Made by a program: the position numbers and the translations under genes
Assembly: GCA_965224815.1 (NCBI GenBank)
Contig: CBDDAF010000003.1
Coordinates: forward strand, 2,852,001 to 2,916,000
Length of the DNA: 64,000 nt
From: CAYPEL01 sp036479985
Lineage (GTDB): Bacteria; Pseudomonadota; Gammaproteobacteria; DSM-19610
Direction of reading: 5' to 3'
The notes under the pieces: generated by a model
Told to the model about the DNA's origin: nothing
The model's input: the letters and a program-made list of their open reading frames with translations, nothing else
Database searches by the model: none
In this document: positions 17,261 to 25,310 of the stretch, piece by piece
How positions within the stretch are numbered: position 1 is the stretch's first letter
Layout of the letters: every line of letters begins with the position of its first letter

Positions 17261-17987
17261 TAATTGGGATTGGCAAGCCTTGTCATGGTGGTTGATGGTG
17301 TTGGCTGTGGCATTAATGCTTAAGTATCACTACAGCATTGCCACAGCGGCTGATCTTGAATGGATGTTACGGCCTTTATCACTCCTGTTGGAGTGGCTTA
17401 CAGGTCACGACTTCCATAGAGATAATCATTATGAGTGGGTGAGTATCAGCGCCGATATACGACTGGTGAAAGCCTGTGCTGGTATCAACTTCATGTTGAT
17501 GTCATTTATAGCTTACGCATGGATCATCCGTCCTGACCGGTACGTGGATACGGATAGATTGTCATGGATCGCAGGTCAACCCTTGTTGTTATGTGCCGCC
17601 ATCATTGCGTCCTGGATAACGTGCCTGTTAGCAAATAGCTTGCGGATCATCGTGGCAATGACTGTGAAATCCCATGGATGGGATCTGGATGTCATTGGTA
17701 TAGATGCAACTGAACTACACAGATTAATTGGTATGGCAATCTACGTGCCGCTGTTGTCAATGCAAATGATGCTGGGTAATCGCAGTAGTCTAAGAGCGAT
17801 ACTTGCAGCACCTGTTCTGTTGTATCTACTGCTGATGGTGATGGTGCCTTTACTAACCGGCAATGCCATGCAACATCCAGAACTATTCATTGATCACTTG
17901 CGGCAGTTGTTGGTGATGATGGTGTTCTTGTTGGGTATCTATTTTCTATGTCGTGATCGACTGTGGTATGTAGGCGCAGGTTCGTGA
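17244..17987 (+). CDS. Exosortase-family transpeptidase/protease
   Basis: 247 aa, about seven hydrophobic segments. The catalytic triad positions of exosortases can be seen: C78 in KACAGINF, R134 in NSLRI and H159 in ELHRLIGMA. The protein is short and lacks extra domains, as in single-substrate exosortase variants (possibly XrtK-like, from memory; not certain). It starts inside the 3' end of the VIT/vWA gene (17-bp overlap), so the two should be co-translated. Inference: it cleaves the PEP-type tail of that protein. No other PEP-CTERM protein and no EPS genes occur in the window. Confidence 0.82.
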   Translation: MPFGRNNWDWQALSWWLMVLAVALMLKYHYSIATAADLEWMLRPLSLLLEWLTGHDFHRDNHYEWVSISADIRLVKACAGINFMLMSFIAYAWIIRPDRYVDTDRLSWIAGQPLLLCAAIIASWITCLLANSLRIIVAMTVKSHGWDLDVIGIDATELHRLIGMAIYVPLLSMQMMLGNRSSLRAILAAPVLLYLLLMVMVPLLTGNAMQHPELFIDHLRQLLVMMVFLLGIYFLCRDRLWYVGAGS

Positions 17988-18068
17988 CATGATGACCAAC
18001 GTGGTTTCCTGGGGATTGTTGGCATTCAAGACTGATACCGTTTATTCCACACCGGCCTTGAAGTAATA

Positions 18069-18088
18069 TTTTGGGGTCAGAGTAAAAA
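18069..18088. other. Fragment resembling the edge of a REP-associated transposase element
   Basis: TTTTGGGGTCAGAGTAAAAA is a sequence I recall flanking REP-associated (Y1) transposase genes in many proteobacteria. Here it stands alone downstream of the exosortase gene, with no transposase, so it can only be a relic. Confidence 0.3.
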
Positions 18089-18223
18089 ACTCAGGACAGT
18101 GCTATATGGACTCGATATATCTAACATTACATCAACGAGACCAAATCTTGCAATGCAACATGAAGAATGCGTAATTACAAGCCACCGTTGATGCGTTCAT
18201 TATATAGCTAGAGGGCAGGGGCA

Positions 18224-18850
18224 GTGGAGAAGATTGACTGGAACGGATCAGTGATATCAGTACAGCCGAGAATTCGGCTGAACCGTTCTTTCGATGAAAG
18301 AAATCATGGGTATCTGGGATATTCACTTCGTATCGAAGGGGCTATCTCTGGAAATCCCCAAACCTTTTGGGTCGGCATCGGGAAAGCCGCCCAGGATAAG
18401 TGTAAATTTCAGTACGGTGTTACTGCTAACGGGAAGGCGCATTCTGTGCAGGATTCCCGTATCGAGTCCGTCGAGTATTACAAAGTCAGTGGTCTGTCTG
18501 TTTCGAGACTATCCGAAGAGGCTCAGATAGGTGAGCCACCCTGGCATGGGATACCACCCGGTCTCGACATCTACCGGTCACGGGGTCACCGAAGACTTTC
18601 GCCAAAAACCTATGAATCCAGGTGTTCCAGTTGTATTTGGGGCTGCAGGATGCCCGTCATCATCACCGTTGATCACTGGAATCCGGAACAGCGTCAGTTT
18701 CGTTTCGAAACATTTTGTTATGGCCCGAAATCCTGCCGTTTTTATAAGCCGGGTTCAACACGCAAAGTGCCTGGAAGGAAAGGCATGTCCTGGGAGGAGG
18801 AAGACTGGGTTGACGAGGAAGCAACGGCTCATCGGGAGCTTGATGAATAG
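18224..18850 (+). CDS. Conserved hypothetical protein with cysteine-rich C-terminal half
   Basis: 208 aa from GTG 18224, with GAGGG 8 bases upstream. No signal peptide or TM segment. The C-terminal half has RCSSCIWGCRMP (CxxCxxxC) and later FCYGPKSC, so up to five closely placed cysteines that could bind zinc or an iron-sulfur cluster. It ends in an acidic stretch (WEEEDWVDEEAT). The C-terminal part looks well conserved from memory, but I cannot name the family. It is isolated between the exosortase and an ORF6N gene, with more than 200 bp upstream containing only a repeat fragment. Confidence 0.65.
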   Translation: MEKIDWNGSVISVQPRIRLNRSFDERNHGYLGYSLRIEGAISGNPQTFWVGIGKAAQDKCKFQYGVTANGKAHSVQDSRIESVEYYKVSGLSVSRLSEEAQIGEPPWHGIPPGLDIYRSRGHRRLSPKTYESRCSSCIWGCRMPVIITVDHWNPEQRQFRFETFCYGPKSCRFYKPGSTRKVPGRKGMSWEEEDWVDEEATAHRELDE

Positions 18851-18923
18851 CTCGGTTTCTGTGATTCGGTACAGCAAAACAAAACAGGAAAAATGGAAAT
18901 AATGGTGGTGCCCATTAATCGAT

Positions 18924-19391
18924 TCAATTATCTTTCCAGGGTGCGAAACCAATTGATCGTTTCTTTGTTTCGGGTGTTTTCATCATTTCACGTATGGCGT
19001 CGAAAATGGCCTTGAATTGGATGTCATATTTCTGTTCAAGTGCAGATAACTTCTGCGCCAGTTCTTTGTTTGATTCGAGCAATGTGCGTAGTCTGACGAA
19101 GGCACGCATGATTTCGATATTGACCTTGACGGCCTGAGGACTGCGTAGCACGCTGGATAGCATAGCGACTCCTTGTTCTGTGAAGGCGTAGGGCAATGCC
19201 CTACGTGCACCACCCCAACTTGAAGTCACAATCTGTGACTTCAAGTTGTTAAGCTCCTGTTTTGTAAGTTGAAGCATGAAATCATCAGGGAACCGGGCGA
19301 GGTTTCTTTTTACCGCTTGAACCAGTGCTTTAGGTTCAATGCCATACAGATTTGCCAGGTGAGGGCTGAGCATGATTTTTTGTTCACGCAA
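18924..19391 (-). CDS. ORF6N (phage antirepressor-type) domain protein, start eroded
   Basis: 155 aa from a TTG. The N-terminal ORF6N domain (REQKIMLSPHLANLYGIEPKALVQAVKRN, then FTEQGVAMLSSVLRS) is a DNA-binding domain common in phage antirepressors and orphan chromosomal copies; a helical C-terminal region follows. Homology extends upstream of the TTG (LVNEKIADNILVL in the same frame matches the usual domain start), but no ATG or GTG is found before the stop further up. The native start codon has therefore probably been lost or is unusual. No phage genes are nearby. Confidence 0.65.
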   Translation of the reverse strand: MREQKIMLSPHLANLYGIEPKALVQAVKRNLARFPDDFMLQLTKQELNNLKSQIVTSSWGGARRALPYAFTEQGVAMLSSVLRSPQAVKVNIEIMRAFVRLRTLLESNKELAQKLSALEQKYDIQFKAIFDAIREMMKTPETKKRSIGFAPWKDN

Positions 19392-19733
19392 TACGAGGAT
19401 GTTATCTGCTATTTTTTCATTGACAAGGGTAGGTGAATCAGTGGAGTCAAACTCGAAATGGTTATTGATACGCGTTCAAGTTATGACTTTGTCCAAGCAT
19501 CGGCAATAAATACGAACCTACCAACTCGGCAGATTCCGTTAATAGAAGAACTATTTAAATGACAATGCGCCAGAATCTAGTCAATTATGTTGGTTCGAGC
19601 CAATAGACTCGCTATTATGTAAAATACAGAACATATCTGCCATTGTAGAAAGTAATGTTCTATAGCGTATTGTTTATAACTTGTAAATATAATCACCCTG
19701 CAAGTAGATCGGGATAATAAAGAGGATTCGGCG
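19392..19733. other. Intergenic region upstream of gltA
   Basis: The first part still encodes the ORF6N N terminus on the minus strand. The rest is A/T-rich with no convincing ORF. TATAAT with an upstream TGTAAA (around 19684-19693) is a possible extended -10 for gltA, but the -35 is poor. AGAGGA precedes the gltA ATG. Nothing else was recognised. Confidence 0.4.
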
Positions 19734-21038
19734 ATGACTGATGACACGGTAACGCTTACAGATAATACGACCGGTAAACAGATTGAGTTAAAAATATTAA
19801 GGCCGGTCGCAGGCCCTGCTACGATAGATATCAGGTCGCTCTATAAAGAGCTTGGGTATTTTGCCTATGACCCCGGTTTTCTGTCGACGGCCAGTTGCTG
19901 GAGCAAGATTACTTTCCTTGACGGTGATAAAGGGATCCTGCAATACCGGGGTTATCCCATCGAACAGCTTGCAGATCACAGTAACTACATGGAAGTGTGT
20001 TATCTGTTATTGCACGGTGAATTGCCAAAAAATAATGAGCTGACGGATTTTGAAACCGATGTTAAAAACCATTCGCTGTTAAACGAAGCGCTGAAACACT
20101 TTTATAGTGGGTTCAGACGGGATGCGCATCCGATGGCCACGATGGTCGGTGTAGTGGGGGCCTTGTCGGCGTTTTATCACGAGAATACGGACGTCCATAA
20201 TCCTGAGCATCGCATGCATGCGGCTGTTCGGCTGATTGCAAAAATGCCTACCATTGCTGCCTGGAGTTACCGCTATGCGCATGGTCTGCCGTTTATGTAT
20301 CCGGATAACAGTCTAAGTTATTCAGAAAATTTCTTGCAGATGATGTATTCGTTGCCATCGGCGCCTTACGAACCTGATCCGGTGTTGGCAAAAGCTTTGG
20401 ACGTCATTCTGATTCTACATGCGGATCACGAACAAAATGCATCGACATCAACGGTTCGTCTTGCGGCCAGTTCTGAAGCTAACCCTTATGCAGCGATTGC
20501 AGCGGGCATCACGGCTTTGTGGGGGCCTGCGCACGGCGGCGCCAACGAGGCGGTGATAAAAATGCTGACCGACATGATTGAGTCGGGTAAACCACTGAGT
20601 CATTTTCTGGATCGGGCCAAGGATAAGAATGACCGCTTCCGTTTAATGGGCTTTGGGCATCGTGTCTATAAAACCCATGATCCACGCGCACGTGTCATCC
20701 GAAATATCTGTCATGAGTTACTCGATACACATTGCAAGAAAAATGAACACCGGCAAATGCTGGATATGGCAATGGAGCTGGAACGGATCGCACTGGAAGA
20801 TGATTATTTTAAATCCAGAAATCTGTACCCCAATGTTGATTTTTATTCCGGCATTATTTTCCTGGCCATGGGTATTCCGACGAATATGTTTACCGTGTTA
20901 TTCGCTGTCGCAAGAACCATCGGCTGGGTCACACAGTGGCACGAAATGATGGGTGATCCGGAAAGTCGGATTGGACGGCCGAGGCAGTTGTACACCGGTA
21001 ATACGGTACGGGATTATGTTAAGCCGGGCGATCGCTAG
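19734..21038 (+). CDS. gltA: Citrate synthase (type II)
   Basis: 434 aa. It condenses acetyl-CoA and oxaloacetate to citrate in the TCA cycle. The N-terminal beta domain and DGDKGILQYRGYPIEQLAD mark the hexameric, NADH-sensitive Gram-negative type. Catalytic motifs are LWGPAHGGAN (His), GFGHRVYK (His) and VDFYSGI (Asp). It stands alone, with its own upstream region, and its 3' end overlaps the convergent squalene-synthase-like gene by 20 bp. Confidence 0.98.
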   Translation: MTDDTVTLTDNTTGKQIELKILRPVAGPATIDIRSLYKELGYFAYDPGFLSTASCWSKITFLDGDKGILQYRGYPIEQLADHSNYMEVCYLLLHGELPKNNELTDFETDVKNHSLLNEALKHFYSGFRRDAHPMATMVGVVGALSAFYHENTDVHNPEHRMHAAVRLIAKMPTIAAWSYRYAHGLPFMYPDNSLSYSENFLQMMYSLPSAPYEPDPVLAKALDVILILHADHEQNASTSTVRLAASSEANPYAAIAAGITALWGPAHGGANEAVIKMLTDMIESGKPLSHFLDRAKDKNDRFRLMGFGHRVYKTHDPRARVIRNICHELLDTHCKKNEHRQMLDMAMELERIALEDDYFKSRNLYPNVDFYSGIIFLAMGIPTNMFTVLFAVARTIGWVTQWHEMMGDPESRIGRPRQLYTGNTVRDYVKPGDR

Positions 21039-22104
21039 CAGGTGTGTCAGGTTTTAATTTTTTCAAATTAATCCTGTATTCATTAGTTAATTGATTCGAT
21101 TTTACCAGGCTGGGTAGCCCGGTTTGGCTGATTTTAAACAAACCACGTAACAGCAGATTATGTGATGCAGTTAGTCGACTACAGGCTACTGTAGCCTGCA
21201 CTCTTCGCCGGGATATTTTTACCTGCTGGCTACTTCTGTAGTCGCGATTAGCATTAATCTTACGCAATGTCTGCATCGCCATACCAATCGCCCAGAGACA
21301 AAAATTACGGATTCCGGTTTCCTGTTTTGGGATTAATAGCGTATAGCGCATCGCATTATCCAGGTGTTGTGTGGCGATACTAATCAGACTGGCTAAGCCA
21401 TGACCAAATTCTTTGGTGTAAGCGCCGGGTGAAAGATTATCGAGATCGAAACCGGCATCATTGAAAATGTCCCGGGGTAGCCAACACCTTTCACGCTCGA
21501 GATCATCCCAGACGTCTTTAAGGATATTGGTCATCTGCAAACCCTGGCCAAAGGAAACAGATAGATCGATTAGCTCATCATGGTGGGCGTCGATGGCGGG
21601 TGAATAATCGCAGAACAAGTGAGTCAGCATTTCGCCGACAATCCCGGCGACGTAATAACAGTAATGATTTAATGCCTTGATATCAGGCAATCCGTTTATG
21701 CTAACCCGTTGCTGAAATTCAGCCATGCCTTTGCTCATTACATTGACGCATTGTTTTAACGCCGCCTGTTGATCGTTGTTAAAGCTAAACAAGGTTTCGA
21801 TGACAGCGGGTGTATGTTTAATTAACTCCTGTTCGGCAACCAACGTAGCACTGGATAACCTCGGATACAGTTCAGCAGAGAAATGATGAGGCGCTAAATT
21901 ACCGCCAATGACTTTTCTAAAGGACAGGCAAAAATGGTTTTTTTCAGCGGGGTGGAGTGTTGGCTCATCTTCGATAGTATCGATAATCCGGCATAACAAA
22001 TAGCCATTAGCAACGGCTGGATACAGCGAGCCAGGCAGTTGTGGGATTGTTAGCGCGAAAGTGCGTGAAACGCCTTCGAGAAGTGAAGCCTGCGTGACGG
22101 CCAT
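21019..22104 (-). CDS. Squalene/phytoene synthase family protein (squalene synthase-like)
   Basis: 361 aa. Both Asp-rich prenyl diphosphate sites are present: DTIED at 42-46 and DVWDD at 197-201 within a stretch ending RERCWLP. The N terminus (SRTFALTIPQLP, YLLCRIIDTIEDE) is closer to one-step squalene synthases (farnesyl diphosphate farnesyltransferase) than to phytoene synthase or HpnC/HpnD, so the likely product is squalene for hopanoids or sterols. No hopanoid cyclase is in the window. It is convergent with gltA, overlapping by 20 bp, with no room for a terminator. Confidence 0.85.
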   Translation of the reverse strand: MAVTQASLLEGVSRTFALTIPQLPGSLYPAVANGYLLCRIIDTIEDEPTLHPAEKNHFCLSFRKVIGGNLAPHHFSAELYPRLSSATLVAEQELIKHTPAVIETLFSFNNDQQAALKQCVNVMSKGMAEFQQRVSINGLPDIKALNHYCYYVAGIVGEMLTHLFCDYSPAIDAHHDELIDLSVSFGQGLQMTNILKDVWDDLERERCWLPRDIFNDAGFDLDNLSPGAYTKEFGHGLASLISIATQHLDNAMRYTLLIPKQETGIRNFCLWAIGMAMQTLRKINANRDYRSSQQVKISRRRVQATVACSRLTASHNLLLRGLFKISQTGLPSLVKSNQLTNEYRINLKKLKPDTPASDRPA

Positions 22105-22206
22105 AGTGTGTAGTGAGAAAGTTATCCTTGGTATTTGTGTGTCTTACAATACGTGTGCTGTTACAATCCGGCAACGTATTTATATTACTTAAGACATGAG
22201 GTGGCC

Positions 22207-22686
22207 ATGAAATTTATACTAAACCGGCAGCTTTTTACGGCTGTATTATTTTTTATATTCGCGCAGGTAGCACTGGCTGAAAGCAAGCTGGATATTAATG
22301 CAACAGCGGGTAAGGCCTTTCTGGAAGCTAATGGTAAACTCGAAGATGTAAAAACAACAGCCAGTGGTCTGCAGTACAAAGTTATCAAGCCTGGAAAAGA
22401 AGATGGCAAGCGCCCTGATGCACGTAGCAAGGTGACTGTCAATTACGAAGGCAGGCATCTCGACGGCAAAGTTTTTGATAGTTCCTATCAACGTAATAAA
22501 CCTATCGACTTTCGTTTGAATCAGGTCATTAAGGGTTGGACTGAAGGGTTGCAGTTAATGCGCGAAGGCGCGAAATACCAGTTATTTATACCGTCAAAAC
22601 TGGCCTATGGCACGCGTGGGGCAGGGCGATCTATCGGCCCGGCTGAGACGTTGATTTTTGATGTAGAGTTGTTAAAGGTAGAGTAA
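22207..22686 (+). CDS. FKBP-type peptidyl-prolyl isomerase, exported
   Basis: 159 aa from ATG 22207, chosen because GAGGTGG precedes it and a signal peptide follows (about 1-22, ending ALAE). An upstream in-frame ATG at 22135 gives a Cys/Tyr-rich extension without sense. The FKBP domain (about 50-159) has VTVNYEGRHLDGKVFDSSY, GWTEGLQLMREG and IPSKLAYGTRGAG. It is short, with little of the N-terminal dimerisation region found in FkpA or Mip. It should catalyse proline isomerisation in the periplasm. Confidence 0.9.
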   Translation: MKFILNRQLFTAVLFFIFAQVALAESKLDINATAGKAFLEANGKLEDVKTTASGLQYKVIKPGKEDGKRPDARSKVTVNYEGRHLDGKVFDSSYQRNKPIDFRLNQVIKGWTEGLQLMREGAKYQLFIPSKLAYGTRGAGRSIGPAETLIFDVELLKVE

Positions 22687-22714
22687 TAATTTTATTGCGT
22701 AATAACTATATGTA

Positions 22715-22796
22715 TCTCGCAGAGGCGCAAAGATCGCAAAGTTTAAAAGCATAGTTATTTTAAGTATTTCTTGGCGATCTTTGCGCCTCTGCGAGA
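22715..22796. repeat. Long inverted repeat, CTCGCAGAGGCGCAAAGATCGC family
   Basis: Perfect 23-bp arms (22715-22737 and 22774-22796) with a 36-bp A/T-rich centre. The segment AAGTATTTCTTGGCG at 22762-22776 also occurs in the inverted repeat at 60261-60370, so both belong to one family. It lies between the FKBP and HIT genes. Confidence 0.7.
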
Positions 22797-22836
22797 ATTA
22801 TTGATCACAAAACCCGATAGTCACAAACCACAAACC

Positions 22837-23232
22837 ATGTCTGATCATCCGAACTGCCCTTTTTGCACCCAACCCAACATCGTTATCGAAAACGAACTGG
22901 CATTCACCCGTTATGATGGCTATCCGGTTAGCCCCGGCCATTGTCTGATTGTCCCACGTCGCCATGTCGCTGAATATTTTCAGGCAACACCGGAAGAAAA
23001 AACAGCCATCTGGGCATTGGTTGATGAAATGAAAATCATCATCGATAAGGAATTTAGTCCGGATGGCTATAACGTCGGTGTGAATATTGGCGAGTCAGCC
23101 GGACAGTCAGTGCCACATATTCATGTCCATATGATTCCGCGTTACAAAGGCGATATAGAAAATCCCAGGGGTGGCGTGCGTGGCGTGATACCGGATAAAC
23201 AGAAATACGCGCAAAAGAAATCCTTCATCTAG
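22837..23232 (+). CDS. HIT family protein
   Basis: 131 aa from ATG 22837 (MSDHPNCPFC). The histidine triad HIHVHM near residues 97-102 is the nucleotide-binding and catalytic site of the HIT superfamily; the CPFC near the start is often seen in AP4A hydrolase-like members. It probably hydrolyses a dinucleoside polyphosphate or nucleoside phosphoramidate. The frame is open upstream to 22771, but that part runs through the inverted repeat. No clear ribosome site is seen. Confidence 0.85.
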   Translation: MSDHPNCPFCTQPNIVIENELAFTRYDGYPVSPGHCLIVPRRHVAEYFQATPEEKTAIWALVDEMKIIIDKEFSPDGYNVGVNIGESAGQSVPHIHVHMIPRYKGDIENPRGGVRGVIPDKQKYAQKKSFI

Positions 23233-23322
23233 CATCCATCTGTAGCAGACTCTCCGCTACATTGTTCTTCTGGTTATTCTTAACCTATTGATTTAATAGT
23301 ATAAGAGCATTCTATTTATCGA

Positions 23323-23413
23323 CATAAATGACGAAATACTACATATAATTTAATAAATCGCCATAAATGACGAAATATATTATATAAATGCTATAATTCG
23401 TCAGAGGTGACGA
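23323..23413 (+). promoter_or_regulatory. hipB promoter and operator region
   Basis: Two 16-bp direct repeats CATAAATGACGAAATA (23323-23338, 23362-23377) are followed by TATAAT (23392-23397) and a perfect palindrome TCGTCA-GAGG-TGACGA (23398-23413), which covers the expected transcription start and ribosome site. The TGACGA half-site is shared by the repeats and the palindrome, so these are probably HipB operators. Confidence 0.65.
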
Positions 23414-23415
23414 TT

Positions 23416-23766
23416 ATGAAAATCACTAAGCAGCTGACTGATACAGCCATTCTGGAAGAATTTGGCAATCGCCTCGCGCGAGCCAGGATTGATCAACAGT
23501 TAACGCAAGCCGCACTGGCCAATCAGGCCGGAGTTTCCAAACGAACCGTGGAACGTATCGAAGCAGGGGCGTCGGCGCAGATGTCGAGCTGCATTCGAAT
23601 TTTTCGTGTGTTGGGTTTGTTGCAGGGACTAGATCTTATGATTCCAGAGGCCGGCCCCAGGCCGATGGACCTGTTAAAACTTAAAGGTAAGGTCAGGCAG
23701 CGTGCATCAAAAAACCGCAATGAGCCGAAAGTTGGCGCGACCTGGGTATGGGGTGATGATGCATGA
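23416..23766 (+). CDS. HipB-like antitoxin/repressor (XRE family)
   Basis: 116 aa from ATG 23416 (MKITKQ); a GTG three codons upstream lies within the operator. An XRE-type helix-turn-helix spans about 20-70 (LTQAALANQAGVSKRTVERIEAG). The C-terminal tail is basic and would contact HipA. The stop overlaps the hipA start (ATGA, 23763-23766). Role by family: neutralises the HipA kinase and represses the operon together with it. Confidence 0.85.
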   Translation: MKITKQLTDTAILEEFGNRLARARIDQQLTQAALANQAGVSKRTVERIEAGASAQMSSCIRIFRVLGLLQGLDLMIPEAGPRPMDLLKLKGKVRQRASKNRNEPKVGATWVWGDDA

Positions 23767-25073
23767 GTACACTTGCGGAAGTGAAACTTTGGGGGCGAAC
23801 TATCGGTGCCGTCTCTCTGGGTGATACGGATGAAGTGTCTGCATTCGAGTACGATGGTGCGTTTGCACAAAGTGGTATCGAAATTTCACCGTTGATGATG
23901 CCTTTGTCTAAGCGAGTTTACCGCTTTCCGGAAATCTCGAGAAAAACATTTCACGGTTTGCCAGGTCTGGTGGCGGATTCAATCCCGGACAGCTTTGGAA
24001 ATGCATTAATTAATGCCTGGTTGGCAACACAAGGTCGGCAGCCGGGTTCGTTTAATGCTATTGAACGCTTGTGCTATACCGGTGCGCGCGGCATGGGCGC
24101 ACTGGAGTTCGCACCAGCTACGGGTCCAAAAACGCAGCGTGCGACTGAAATTCAAATTGATAAGCTGGTTGAGCTTGCATCTCAGATTCTTTCAGATCGA
24201 AATAATTTGAAAGCTTCATTTGCTAATGAAAGTAAGGAACAGGCGTTGACGGAAATTTTAAGAGTGGGTACTTCGGCAGGTGGTGCGCGTGCCAAAGCAG
24301 TGATTTCCTGGAATTCGAAAACGAACGAAGTACGTTCCGGACAAATTGCTGCAGGAGATGATTTCGATTACTGGTTATTAAAATTTGATGGTGTGAAAGG
24401 TAATAAAGATAAAGAACTCGAAGATCCGCAAGGCTATGGCGTGATTGAATATGCCTACTCAAAAATGGCCGTAGATGCAGGCATCACCATGAGCGAATGC
24501 CGCTTGTTTGAAGAACAAGGCCGCCAGCACTTTATGACCCGGCGTTTCGACCGCCTGGCAGGTGGAGAAAAATTGCATATGCAATCACTCTGCGCTATGG
24601 CGCATTTTGATTTCAATTTAGCCGGCGCCTACTCCTACGAGCAGGCATTTCAGGTGATCAGACAACTTGAATTACCAATGAGTACCATAGAAGAACAATA
24701 CCGGCGCATGGCGTTTAATATCATCGCACGCAACCAGGACGATCATGTCAAGAACATTGCATTTTTAATGGATAAAACAGGGCAGTGGTCACTGGCACCT
24801 GCATTTGATGTAACTTACAGCTATAACCCAGCGGGTAGATGGACATCAGCACATCAAATGACCATGAACGGCAAACGCGATAATTTTACGCTGGATGATT
24901 TTAAAGTCTGTGCGAAGACAGCATCGATGAAACGTGGACGCGCTGAAACCATACTTGGTGAAGTGCATGAAGCCGTCACCCACTGGTTAGATTATGCAGA
25001 ACAGTCAGCTGTGCCGAAGGCCTGGCATGAACAGATCCAACGTACCTTACGACTGGAAATTTTAACGGGTTAA
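23763..25073 (+). CDS. hipA: HipA-type serine/threonine kinase toxin
   Basis: 436 aa, full-length. The N-terminal HipA_N-type domain (LWGRTIGAVSL to about residue 100) and the C-terminal kinase-like domain are complete. Motifs: GTSAGGARAKAV (the P-loop-like region), DDYWLLKFDG-type ATP-binding strand, NQDDHVKN at 324-331 (catalytic Asp and metal-binding Asn) and LAPAFDVTYS (the DFG equivalent). By family, it phosphorylates aminoacyl-tRNA synthetases and induces dormancy. The active site looks intact, so the toxin should work. Confidence 0.9.
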   Translation: MSTLAEVKLWGRTIGAVSLGDTDEVSAFEYDGAFAQSGIEISPLMMPLSKRVYRFPEISRKTFHGLPGLVADSIPDSFGNALINAWLATQGRQPGSFNAIERLCYTGARGMGALEFAPATGPKTQRATEIQIDKLVELASQILSDRNNLKASFANESKEQALTEILRVGTSAGGARAKAVISWNSKTNEVRSGQIAAGDDFDYWLLKFDGVKGNKDKELEDPQGYGVIEYAYSKMAVDAGITMSECRLFEEQGRQHFMTRRFDRLAGGEKLHMQSLCAMAHFDFNLAGAYSYEQAFQVIRQLELPMSTIEEQYRRMAFNIIARNQDDHVKNIAFLMDKTGQWSLAPAFDVTYSYNPAGRWTSAHQMTMNGKRDNFTLDDFKVCAKTASMKRGRAETILGEVHEAVTHWLDYAEQSAVPKAWHEQIQRTLRLEILTG

Positions 25074-25077
25074 ATCG

Positions 25078-25275
25078 ATGAGTAAGAAAGCTGCAGCTCC
25101 GGGTATTTCAAGAACCAATAGAATTTCCGATGAGGGTTTACGGCGACTTGAAAAACAACTGTCTTCCGGGATTAATATCAGTGCCGTCGTGTTAATACAA
25201 TGGGTGAAACGTTATGGCGACGAAGCTCGTGAAATAATTAAAAAATATGGCAGGTATAGTGTTGAAATGGATTAA
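25078..25275 (+). CDS. Small third gene of the hipBA operon
   Basis: 65 aa, starting 4 bp after the hipA stop and ending just before the shared terminator. Basic, without TM segment or cysteines; I recognise no domain. The reading MSKKAAAPGISRTNRISDEGLRRLEKQLSSG suggests a small helical protein. Position makes it part of the toxin-antitoxin transcript. It could be an accessory or DNA-binding partner, or unrelated cargo. Confidence 0.65.
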   Translation: MSKKAAAPGISRTNRISDEGLRRLEKQLSSGINISAVVLIQWVKRYGDEAREIIKKYGRYSVEMD

Positions 25276-25277
25276 TG

Positions 25278-25304
25278 ATAAAAAAGCCACCCGTAGGTGG
25301 CTTT
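25278..25304. terminator. Bidirectional terminator between hip operon and ssrA
   Basis: AAAGCCACC (25283-25291), CGTA, GGTGGCTTT (25296-25304). On the minus strand the hairpin is followed by TTTTTTAT, a classical intrinsic terminator for ssrA. On the plus strand it can serve the hip operon. Confidence 0.85.
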
Positions 25305-25310
25305 GATAGT

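Noticed and set aside
23323..23413. CRISPR-like repeats upstream of hipB
   Set aside because: Only two direct copies, with promoter elements between them; they fit operator sites.
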